The notes below the pieces were generated by a model, which saw only the letters and a program-made list of their open reading frames with translations, was not told the origin of the DNA and did no database searches. A stretch of 64,000 nt of DNA from Niabella sp. (GTDB lineage Bacteria > Bacteroidota > Bacteroidia > Chitinophagales > Chitinophagaceae), in assembly GCF_030150205.1 (NCBI RefSeq), contig NZ_JASLGT010000017.1, positions 62,001 to 126,000 of the forward strand, written 5' to 3'. A program made the position numbers and the translations under genes. This document shows positions 51,208-59,108 of this stretch, piece after piece; position 1 is the stretch's first letter; each line of letters begins with the position of its first letter.

Positions 51208-51655
51208 ATATTAAATTCTAAATCCAAAGATCTAAACAATGTTCTGTGATGTCGGAAGAAAAAAAATATGATTTAGAAGTGAGAACAGAGCGGTTTTCGT
51301 TACGGGTTCGGGATTTCTGTTTAAAACTTCGTTTCGATATATTTAACAGGGTCTATATTGCTCAGGTGCTTCGGTCTGCAGGATCAGTAGCTGCAAATTA
51401 TATAGAGGCTAATGATCATTTAGGAGATAAAGATTTAAGGCATAAAATAAGGATCTGTAAAAAAGAATCTAAGGAAACAAAACTCTGGATGAAGCATCTT
51501 TTGATTTATGATCAAACAGAATTGGAACGGGAGCGGGAAGTATTGATTCAGGAAAGTGAGGAGCTGATGAAAATTTTTGCTGCTATTTTACGAAAACTTG
51601 GAGGATAGACAGATCCTAAATTAGTATTTAGAATTTAAAAATTAGAATTTAGTGA
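51196..51655 (+). mobile_element. Four-helix-bundle insertion unit within the transhydrogenase operon
   Basis: The left array (CCTAAAT, TCTAAAT, ATTAAAT, TCTAAAT, CCAAAGA, TCTAAAC; 51196-51237) overlaps the stop codon of the upstream subunit. An intact ORF follows (51249-51608). The right array (TTAGTAT, TTAGAAT, TTAAAAA, TTAGAAT, TTAGTGA; 51621-51655) is the reverse complement type and contains the GTG start of pntB. An array-ORF-inverted array unit thus fills the gap exactly, as at thyA/folA. Mobility is inferred from structure and placement. Confidence 0.55.
51249..51608 (+). CDS. Four helix bundle protein (23S rRNA intervening-sequence type)
   Basis: A 119-residue, highly charged all-helical protein. 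KYDLEVRTERFSLRVRDFCL, QVLRSAGSVAANYIEANDHL and ICKKESKETKLWMKHLL are the conserved helices of the S23/IVS family, whose members are encoded in intervening sequences of 23S rRNA genes and as orphan genes. The fold resembles the Avd proteins of diversity-generating retroelements. Its role is unknown; RNA or nucleic acid binding is a reasonable guess. It is not expected in a transhydrogenase operon. The ATG at 51249 is chosen over the GTG one codon earlier. Confidence 0.88.
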   Translation: MSEEKKYDLEVRTERFSLRVRDFCLKLRFDIFNRVYIAQVLRSAGSVAANYIEANDHLGDKDLRHKIRICKKESKETKLWMKHLLIYDQTELEREREVLIQESEELMKIFAAILRKLGG

Positions 51656-53076
51656 ATACACTCGCATTCACCTACATACTCGCATCCATCACCTTCATCA
51701 TCGGGTTGAAGATGTTGTCTGGTCCGGCAACTGCCCGGAAGGGAAACCTTGTGGCAGCGGCGGGCATGAGTATTGCCGTATTGGGAACGGTCTTTTTATA
51801 CAGGGATGGTTCCGGGCAACGACTGGGGAATTATGGCTGGATCTTTGGCGGTATCTGTATCGGCGGAATTATTGGAACGCTGGCGGCAAAGCGGGTAAAG
51901 ATGACGGCTATGCCGGAGATGGTGAGTATTTTTAATGGCATGGGCGGACTTTGCGCTGCATTGATTTCGATTGTTGAGTTTTATTATTTGGTAGGTGCTC
52001 AATCGCATGCAGCTTATGGAAGCAGTGAAGCTGCGGTTGTTCCGGGACATTTGATCATTATTTTGCTGGGACTCATCATTGGGGCGGTTTCCTTTTCGGG
52101 AAGCATGATCGCCTGGGGAAAACTGAACGGCAGCATCAGAGACCGTTCCTTCAGGGGCCAGCACCTGGTGAACCTGCTGATCCTGCTGGTGATTGGAATT
52201 GCAGCGGTATACCTCGTACTGCGGTTTGATCCTTTGCTGCACTGGTTGTTTGTGCTGATCCTTGTACTGGCGCTGGTATATGGCCTGCTGTTTGTTTGGC
52301 CCATCGGCGGGGCCGACATGCCGGTGGTCATTTCCCTGCTCAATTCCTTTACCGGAGTAGCTGCGGCCTGTGGCGGATTTTTATACAATAACAAGGCCAT
52401 GCTTACCGGCGGTATACTGGTAGGCGCTGCCGGAACCTTGCTCACGATTTTAATGTGCAGGGCCATGAACCGCTCGCTTGCCAATGTATTGATCGGCTCC
52501 TTTGGTGGAAATGCAGTCCGCACCAGCGGTGAATCGGCGCAGGGTACCATTAGAGAAATCAGCATACCGGATGCGGCCATTGTAATGGGGTATGCAAACC
52601 GGGTACTGATCGTTCCCGGCTATGGACTGGCGGTAGCCCAGGCGCAGCATGCCTGTCATGAACTGGAAAAACTGCTGGAAAGCAGAGGTGTTACCATTCA
52701 GTATGCAATTCATCCTGTTGCGGGCCGTATGCCCGGCCATATGAATGTATTGCTGGCGGAAGCAGACGTGCCCTATGAAAAACTCCTGGAAATGGACCAG
52801 GCCAATGAGCTGTTTTCTCAAACAGACCTGGTACTGGTGCTGGGCGCCAATGATGTGGTGAATCCTGCTGCAAAAACAGATCCGGCCTCGCCGATCTATG
52901 GAATGCCCATACTGGAAGTAGAGCGGGCCAAAATGGTCATCGTCAATAAACGGAGCATGAAACCGGGTTATGCAGGCATTGAAAACGCATTGTTTTTTGG
53001 CGCCAGAACCTCCATGTTGTTTGGAGATGCTAAAAAAGTATTGCAGGACCTGGTAGCAGCGCTAAAAAATAGCTGA
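51652..53076 (+). CDS. pntB: NAD(P) transhydrogenase subunit beta
   Basis: A 474-residue protein with about nine membrane helices (dII part) and a C-terminal NADP-binding dIII domain. VLIVPGYGLAVAQAQHACHE is the NADP loop, and VLLAEADVPYEKLLEMD, LVLVLGANDVVNPAAKTDP and VIVNKRSMKPGYAGIENALF are diagnostic. The GTG start lies in the last unit of the heptamer array, which therefore supplies its ribosome-binding region. It forms the proton-pumping transhydrogenase with the two upstream subunits. Confidence 0.96.
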   Translation: MNTLAFTYILASITFIIGLKMLSGPATARKGNLVAAAGMSIAVLGTVFLYRDGSGQRLGNYGWIFGGICIGGIIGTLAAKRVKMTAMPEMVSIFNGMGGLCAALISIVEFYYLVGAQSHAAYGSSEAAVVPGHLIIILLGLIIGAVSFSGSMIAWGKLNGSIRDRSFRGQHLVNLLILLVIGIAAVYLVLRFDPLLHWLFVLILVLALVYGLLFVWPIGGADMPVVISLLNSFTGVAAACGGFLYNNKAMLTGGILVGAAGTLLTILMCRAMNRSLANVLIGSFGGNAVRTSGESAQGTIREISIPDAAIVMGYANRVLIVPGYGLAVAQAQHACHELEKLLESRGVTIQYAIHPVAGRMPGHMNVLLAEADVPYEKLLEMDQANELFSQTDLVLVLGANDVVNPAAKTDPASPIYGMPILEVERAKMVIVNKRSMKPGYAGIENALFFGARTSMLFGDAKKVLQDLVAALKNS

Positions 53077-53197
53077 TCCGGAAAGGTGCCGGGGGCATAT
53101 CGATTAGCAGGGATCAGCAGCCCTTTATGATGATTTGAAAATACCGGATGAACCTGAAAAAATAAGATGCGCTCAAAAATAAGTTCCCCGGTTTCTA

Positions 53198-53205
53198 TAC
53201 TTTTG
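53198..53205 (+). promoter_or_regulatory. -7 element directly before the RsmF-like gene
   Basis: TACTTTTG, an exact TAnnTTTG, ends 4 bases before the GTG start codon at 53210. If used, the transcript would begin at or next to the start codon (leaderless). Confidence 0.4.
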
Positions 53206-53209
53206 CTTT

Positions 53210-54571
53210 GTGCAATTACCATCCGCATTATTACAGTCTTTACAGGGGCTTCCGGGCTTCGATGAGCCGGCATTTATTGATGTACATCAGTCGGCCACGC
53301 AGGTTACCTCTGTACGGATCAACCCTGGCAAAATCTCCCGGCCTCCCTTTGCCGTTGAGCATGCGCCCATTCCATGGTCCCGTTACGGGTATTACCTGTC
53401 TACACGTCCTTCGTTTACCTTCGATCCGCTGTTTCATGCGGGCTGTTATTATGTACAGGAAGCCAGCAGTATGTTTTTGGAACAGGCCCTGCAACAGACC
53501 GTTGACCTTGGGCAACCGGTAACTGTTTTGGATCTTTGTGCGGCACCGGGGGGAAAGACCACGCATCTGCAGTCGCTGATATCGGAAGCCAGCTTGCTGG
53601 TAAGCAATGAAGTGATCCGCAGCCGTGCTGCCATATTAAAGGATAATGTTATAAAATGGGGCGCTCATAATATTGCGGTAACCAATAATGATCCGGCCGA
53701 TTTTCCGGCACTGCCAGGCTTTTTTGATGTGGTAGTGGTGGATGCCCCCTGCAGTGGCAGTGGCTTGTTTCGCCGGGATGAAGAAGCCATCGGGGAGTGG
53801 AGCCCGAATAATGTAGCGCTCTGCAGCCAGCGTCAGCAGCGCATTCTGGCAGATGTATTGCCGGCATTAAAAGAAGATGGCATATTGATCTATTCCACCT
53901 GTTCCTATTCTGAACAGGAAGATGAAGGTATTCTGCAATGGCTGAATACCCTGAATATGGAAGGCATTGAACTGGTTACCGATCCGCTTTGGAATATCAT
54001 CCCCGTAAAGACCGGGAACAATTTTGGATACCGGTTCTGGCCGCACCGGTTGAAAGGAGAAGGCTTTTTTATAGGGGTATTCCGGAAAAAAGCCTCAGTG
54101 GAACAACCGGAAAAATACCGGCCGAAAACGAAACCGCTTTCCTCCAGGGATACCGGAGTGTTGCGCCCATGGATCAACACAGAAGGGCAACAATTTGTGG
54201 TATTTGGCGGGCGCATTTATGCCTGGCCGGTACATCTGTATGCAGCGCTGGATCAATTGGCAGCGAAAATGAAAGTGGTCTATTCCGGTGTGCTGACAGG
54301 AGAACTGATCCGTGATAAACTGATTCCTGATCATGCCCTGGCGTTAAGTAACGGATTGCCGGATACCATTATAACCACCGAATTGTCTGAGGGCAATGCC
54401 ATCCGCTATCTGCAGCGGAAAGATATTGTATTGGAAACGGCGCAAAAAGGATGGCAGCTGGCTGCGTTTGACGGACACCCGCTGGGATGGATGAATGTGC
54501 TGTCTAACCGGATCAATAATTATTATCCAAAAGAACTACGGATCCTGAAAGAACGGTCGCCGGATATATAG
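53210..54571 (+). CDS. NOL1/NOP2/Sun family rRNA cytosine methyltransferase (RsmF-like)
   Basis: A 453-residue SAM-dependent RNA m5C methyltransferase. LDLCAAPGGKTTHLQSLI is motif I. VVVDAPCSGSGLFRRDEE carries the Cys of motif IV, and ILIYSTCSYSEQEDEGI the catalytic Cys of motif VI. A C-terminal domain of the RsmF type follows (about 300-450; FFIGVFRKKA, GQQFVVFGGRIYAWPVHLY). It starts with GTG at 53210; no ATG is available before conserved sequence. It is followed after 28 bases by a permease gene. Confidence 0.92.
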   Translation: MQLPSALLQSLQGLPGFDEPAFIDVHQSATQVTSVRINPGKISRPPFAVEHAPIPWSRYGYYLSTRPSFTFDPLFHAGCYYVQEASSMFLEQALQQTVDLGQPVTVLDLCAAPGGKTTHLQSLISEASLLVSNEVIRSRAAILKDNVIKWGAHNIAVTNNDPADFPALPGFFDVVVVDAPCSGSGLFRRDEEAIGEWSPNNVALCSQRQQRILADVLPALKEDGILIYSTCSYSEQEDEGILQWLNTLNMEGIELVTDPLWNIIPVKTGNNFGYRFWPHRLKGEGFFIGVFRKKASVEQPEKYRPKTKPLSSRDTGVLRPWINTEGQQFVVFGGRIYAWPVHLYAALDQLAAKMKVVYSGVLTGELIRDKLIPDHALALSNGLPDTIITTELSEGNAIRYLQRKDIVLETAQKGWQLAAFDGHPLGWMNVLSNRINNYYPKELRILKERSPDI

Positions 54572-54599
54572 TATACTTGTTTTTTAAATTACTGCATAT

Positions 54600-55700
54600 A
54601 TGAATCAATCGCTTCCCTTTTTAACAAAACTCGCACTGGTACTTTTTTGCATGATCAGTATGGGGTATCTGTTGATGCTGGGGCAAACCTTGCTGGCCCC
54701 TATGTTTTTTTCTTTCCTGATGGCCCTGCTTTTTTTACCCGTAGCTGTATTCCTGGAGCGCAAATGCCGGTTGAAACGAACACTTGCCACAACACTGGTA
54801 ATTATACTGATGCTGCTGACCTTTGCCGGAGTGATTGCGTTCTTTAGTACAGAGGCACGGTCGTTTACAGAAGACTGGCCAAAACTGAAGCAGAACGGTA
54901 TGCAGGCATTTGAAACAACACAGGACTGGATCCGGACAAAGTTTCATATCAATGCAAAAAAGCAATGGGATTATATCAACCAGGGAGCAGAAAAAATATT
55001 TTCCCAGAGTGCTGCAATTGTGAGTACTACCTTGTCTACCGTTTCTTCTACATTTATTTTCCTGGGATTTACCATGTTGTTTACTTTTTTTATCCTCAAT
55101 TATCGAAGGGTATTATATGGATTCCTGGTTTCGGTATTCAGCGATGTGCATAAGCCGCGGGTTGAGGGAATTGTACGGCGGGTAAAGACAATCATCAAGA
55201 AATATATTATCGGACTACTGATCCAGATGCTGATCGTTTCGGTGGCATTGATCCTGGTGCTTTCCCTCATTGGTGTTAAGTATGCTGTGCTGCTGGGATT
55301 TATGGGTGGCATTCTGAATGTGATCCCATACCTTGGTATCATTACGGCGCTGCTGTTTAGCTGCCTGGTGACCTTTGCTACGGTGGGAAGTGGAAAGGTA
55401 TTGCTGGTAGTGATCGCCTTTATCATTGTGCATGCCATCGACGGCAATATCGTAATGCCGTTGGTAGTGGGTTCTAAAGTGAAGCTGAATCCCATGATCG
55501 CCTTTATCGGGATCATTGTAGGCGAAATGCTCTGGGGAATTTCCGGTATGTTTTTATGTATCCCGTTCCTGGCCATATTGAAGATCATCTTTGACCGGGT
55601 AGATGGTTTGCATGCCTGGGGAATGCTGATGGGAGAAGAGGGCGAACTGGACCGGGGTATGCGGCGCATCGTAATGGCGCGGGCAAAAAGTAAAAAATGA
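54600..55700 (+). CDS. AI-2E family transporter
   Basis: A 366-residue membrane protein of the PF01594 (AI-2E/PerM) family with about eight helices: two close to the N-terminus, a long extracytoplasmic or cytoplasmic helix-rich loop (about 85-140), then the conserved block GGILNVIPYLGIITALLFSC and VIAFIIVHAIDGNIVMPLVV. Members export autoinducer-2 or act as sodium/proton antiporters; the substrate cannot be decided here. The ATG at 54600 is clear. Confidence 0.9.
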   Translation: MNQSLPFLTKLALVLFCMISMGYLLMLGQTLLAPMFFSFLMALLFLPVAVFLERKCRLKRTLATTLVIILMLLTFAGVIAFFSTEARSFTEDWPKLKQNGMQAFETTQDWIRTKFHINAKKQWDYINQGAEKIFSQSAAIVSTTLSTVSSTFIFLGFTMLFTFFILNYRRVLYGFLVSVFSDVHKPRVEGIVRRVKTIIKKYIIGLLIQMLIVSVALILVLSLIGVKYAVLLGFMGGILNVIPYLGIITALLFSCLVTFATVGSGKVLLVVIAFIIVHAIDGNIVMPLVVGSKVKLNPMIAFIGIIVGEMLWGISGMFLCIPFLAILKIIFDRVDGLHAWGMLMGEEGELDRGMRRIVMARAKSKK

Positions 55701-55722
55701 TGAGGAGCTTCCAGGCAACATA

Positions 55723-55786
55723 GGGATTTGAGAATTTGAAGATATGAAGATGTGAAAATGTGGAAATGTGAAAATATGGAAATGAG
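55723..55786. repeat. Octanucleotide array
   Basis: Eight consecutive 8-base units (GGGATTTG, AGAATTTG, AAGATATG, AAGATGTG, AAAATGTG, GAAATGTG, AAAATATG, GAAATGAG). The reverse-complement version is at 45549. It begins 22 bases after the permease stop. Confidence 0.8.
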
Positions 55787-55935
55787 GTCGTGCATCGAGT
55801 ATGAAACGGAGCTCATCGGGGCTTTCTCAGTTTTCAGTCACGCTTGTTATTAGTAAAAAGTAAGATGTTTTGTGGGGCTGTAATCAGTCACAGCGCTCCT
55901 TCATCCGTTTCCGTGTCTCCCTTGCTGGAATAGGC

Positions 55936-56112
55936 GATCAGCCGTCAGCCATCAGCTAAGCTATGGCATTCCTGTTCGGGGTATGATCAATCTATTGAGG
56001 ATTAGCATCGGATAAAAGATCTGCTTATCCCGGACGGTATCATCTGATAACTGATAGCTGACTGCTGATGGCTAATGCGATGAGCTTTCAGTTTTCAGCG
56101 GTCAGCTATCAG
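55936..56112. repeat. Inverted heptanucleotide arrays in a gene-free gap
   Basis: Units GATCAGC, CGTCAGC and CATCAGC lie at 55936-55956. CTGATAA, CTGATAG, CTGACTG, CTGATGG and CTAATGC lie at 56044-56078. CTTTCAG, TTTTCAG, CGGTCAG and CTATCAG lie at 56085-56112. The last two arrays are inverted copies six bases apart and could form a long hairpin. The rest of the 766-base gap (55701-56467) shows no gene. Confidence 0.65.
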
Positions 56113-56467
56113 TTAGTTATGTCCTGTCCTGAGATAAAGTACGTGCTATCAATCGAAATCTGCCTGAAACTTTGAATTTTTAAAAAAGTTCATCCATACA
56201 AAGAGCCGGAAACGTTTTCGGTGGGGTTTTATAGGCCATACAATCCGGTTTTTCGGGAGTTTGAACAATTTTGATTAACTATTGAGACATTTTAAAGCCT
56301 TTATTTGCGCTTTTTTGTAGAATTTCGCCGGAAGGTCTGGATCAAACAGCCCGCCATATGAATGGATCGCAGATCGCTGTTCCGCGATCCGGTTCCGCCC
56401 ATTTCTAAACGGCAGGCCTATTCCATGATGACCGCTCAACATAATTAAAAACGAAATCAATAGTTCT

Positions 56468-58951
56468 ATGGTTCAGTTATCAGGAATCCGATCGTGTCTG
56501 TTATTAATGATCTTCATGCTTTCGGCAGGTGCGGGCTATAGCCAGCAAAAGGCGCCTGCCTATCCGTTGATCACCCATACACCTTATTTTAGCATCTGGA
56601 GTAACACAGATCAGCTGAATGAATCGGTAACCACCCATTGGTCGGGAACAGAGCATTCGCTGGTTGGTATTATAAAAGTAGATCATCAATTTTACCGGTT
56701 TATGGGCCGGGAACAGGAGCAATTTGCCGCAGTAGCTCCCACAAGTGATGAACAGGCATACACGGTTCAGTATACGGAACAAAAGCCCGGTGAAGGCTGG
56801 AATACTGCAGCATTTAATGACCGCAGCTGGAAGACAGGGGGAGCGCCTTTTTCGGACGACCGGTCCGTTGCAAAAACCTATTGGGGTTCCAATGACCTTT
56901 GGGTACGACGCACATTCCAGGTAACAGGTCCGGTTAACGACGAACTGTATCTCAAGATCAACCACGACGATAATATTGATGTATATCTAAATGGCACATT
57001 GATCTATCATAAAATCGGTTGGGTAAACCGCATGACCTATCTCAACCTCAACGATGCCATAAAAGCAAATTTGAAGACCGGCAAAAATCTGCTGGCCGTT
57101 CACCTGCGCAATACAGCCGGAGGCCGTCACCTGGACCTGGGCATTTCCCGTAAAGTGCCGCCACCTCCTTCCGAACAACTGCTGAAGGCAACGCAGGAAA
57201 ATGTAACCATAAGTGCATTGCAGACGATCTACGATTTTAAAGCCGGCGGTGTTGATCTGAAAGTTAATTTTACCTCTCCGCTTTTGTTAAAAGAAATAGA
57301 CCTGATGGCCCGTCCGGTATCCTATATTACGTACACTGCAAAGTCCAATGACGGGCAGGCACATGATGTGAAAATTTACCTGGGAGCCTCCTCCAATATT
57401 GCCGTAAATGAAGCATCGCAGGAGGTAATGGCCAATGTAGTGAATAGCGGCAAGCTAAAACTGCTGCAAACCGGAACTACCAGTCAGCCGGTGCTGGCAA
57501 AAAAAGGAGATGATCTCCGGATCGATTGGGGTTATTTTTATGTGGGAGGCAATAAAGACATCACCACACAGTTCATTACCGCCAGTCCGCGGGAAGGGAT
57601 CGCCGGTTTTATCGGCAATCAATCAGGAACTGCTGAGCGGTCCGGTATCCGCGGGCGCAACCTGGTATTGAATACCATTCTGAACCTGGGAAAAGTGGGC
57701 ACAGCAGGGGCGGAGCAGTTTATGCTGCTGGGGTATGATGAACTGTACGCTATTCAATATTTTCATAACAACCTACGGCCCTGGTGGAACAAGAATGGTA
57801 ATAAAACATTTACAGCAGTAATGGATGAGGCCGCCGGTACGTATAAAACCGTTATGCAAAAGGTAAATGCCTTCGACAAGGTGGTGCATGAAGATGCATT
57901 TAACGCTGGTGGAGCAGACTACGCAAAGCTTTGCGAACTGGCCTACCGGCACAGCATTGCCGCCCATGCGCTTGTAGAAAGTCCTCAGAAAGACCTGTTG
58001 TTTCTATCAAAAGAAAATTTCAGCAACGGATCCATCAATACCGTGGATCTTACCTATCCCTCAGCGCCGTTGTTCCTGATGTATAATACCGCCCTGCAAA
58101 AGGGGATGATGAATGGCATCTTCTACTACAGCGAAAGTGGAAAATGGACCAAACCTTTTGCCGCCCATGACCTGGGCACCTATCCGCTGGCAAATGGTCA
58201 AACCTACGGGGAAGACATGCCGGTTGAAGAGGCTGGTAATATGCTGATCCTGATGGCCGCCATTGCAAAAGTGGATGGGAATGCCGCTTATGCAAAGAAA
58301 CACTGGAAAACGCTGACCACCTGGGCCGAATACCTGGGTAAAGATGGATTTGATCCTGCCAATCAGTTGTGTACCGATGATTTTGCCGGGCATATGGCAC
58401 GGAATGTAAACCTGTCTGCAAAAGCCATTATGGCATTACGCAGCTATGCGATGCTGGCTGAAATGCTGGGTGATGCGGCAACGGCAAAAAAATACAAGGC
58501 GCTGGTAACACCCATGGTGCCTAAATGGATGGCGTTGGCCGACGATGGCGATCATTATACCCTGGCCTTTGAAAAGAAGGGAACCTGGAGCCAGAAATAT
58601 AACCTGGTTTGGGATAAGGTGTTAAACTTTAACCTGTTCCCGCAATCGGTGTATGATAAAGAGATCCGTTTTTATTTAACCCAACAGCAGCAGTACGGGT
58701 TGCCGCTGGACTCGCGGAAAACCTATACAAAATCAGACTGGATTATATGGACGGCAACTATTGCCAATAACCGGAGCGATTTTGAAAAATTCATCGAACC
58801 GCTGTATCGCTATGCCACAGAAACCAAAAGCAGGGTACCCATAAGCGATTGGCATGAAACAAAGGACGGAAAGCAGGTGGGATTTCAGGCGCGCAGCGTT
58901 GTAGGAGGCTATTATATGAAAGCCTTTGATTTCAAACTGAATAAACGATAA
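56468..58951 (+). CDS. Exported glutaminase-like protein (DUF4964/DUF5127/DUF4965/DUF1793)
   Basis: An 827-residue secreted protein with a signal peptide (LLMIFMLSAGAGYSQQ). The N-terminal DUF4964 region (YPLITHTPYFSIWSNTDQLN) is followed by an inserted jelly-roll domain at about 95-230 (DLWVRRTFQVTGPVNDELYL). Then come a DUF5127-like domain and the C-terminal alpha/alpha barrel (DUF4965/DUF1793; YGEDMPVEEAGNMLILMAAI, IPISDWHETKDGKQVGF-like end). Fungal relatives are called glutaminase A, but bacterial members sit in glycan-degradation loci, so the substrate is open. It opens a three-gene run of exported enzymes. Confidence 0.85.
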   Translation: MVQLSGIRSCLLLMIFMLSAGAGYSQQKAPAYPLITHTPYFSIWSNTDQLNESVTTHWSGTEHSLVGIIKVDHQFYRFMGREQEQFAAVAPTSDEQAYTVQYTEQKPGEGWNTAAFNDRSWKTGGAPFSDDRSVAKTYWGSNDLWVRRTFQVTGPVNDELYLKINHDDNIDVYLNGTLIYHKIGWVNRMTYLNLNDAIKANLKTGKNLLAVHLRNTAGGRHLDLGISRKVPPPPSEQLLKATQENVTISALQTIYDFKAGGVDLKVNFTSPLLLKEIDLMARPVSYITYTAKSNDGQAHDVKIYLGASSNIAVNEASQEVMANVVNSGKLKLLQTGTTSQPVLAKKGDDLRIDWGYFYVGGNKDITTQFITASPREGIAGFIGNQSGTAERSGIRGRNLVLNTILNLGKVGTAGAEQFMLLGYDELYAIQYFHNNLRPWWNKNGNKTFTAVMDEAAGTYKTVMQKVNAFDKVVHEDAFNAGGADYAKLCELAYRHSIAAHALVESPQKDLLFLSKENFSNGSINTVDLTYPSAPLFLMYNTALQKGMMNGIFYYSESGKWTKPFAAHDLGTYPLANGQTYGEDMPVEEAGNMLILMAAIAKVDGNAAYAKKHWKTLTTWAEYLGKDGFDPANQLCTDDFAGHMARNVNLSAKAIMALRSYAMLAEMLGDAATAKKYKALVTPMVPKWMALADDGDHYTLAFEKKGTWSQKYNLVWDKVLNFNLFPQSVYDKEIRFYLTQQQQYGLPLDSRKTYTKSDWIIWTATIANNRSDFEKFIEPLYRYATETKSRVPISDWHETKDGKQVGFQARSVVGGYYMKAFDFKLNKR

Positions 58952-59108
58952 AGAACGTATACCCTGTTTTTGAAATGGGAATGCCAACCGCAGGTAAGCA
59001 TTTCCCGGACGTGAAATGAGTATTATGTTGTGTATTGACAAGCCTGTTTTTAAACTTAGAGCAACCGGGAAAAAGCAACCGGTTGCTTTTCTTTTAACAT
59101 CTTTAAGT

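Noticed and set aside
51249..51608. Diversity-generating retroelement, because the four-helix-bundle protein resembles Avd
   Set aside because: No reverse transcriptase, template repeat or variable target gene is visible.
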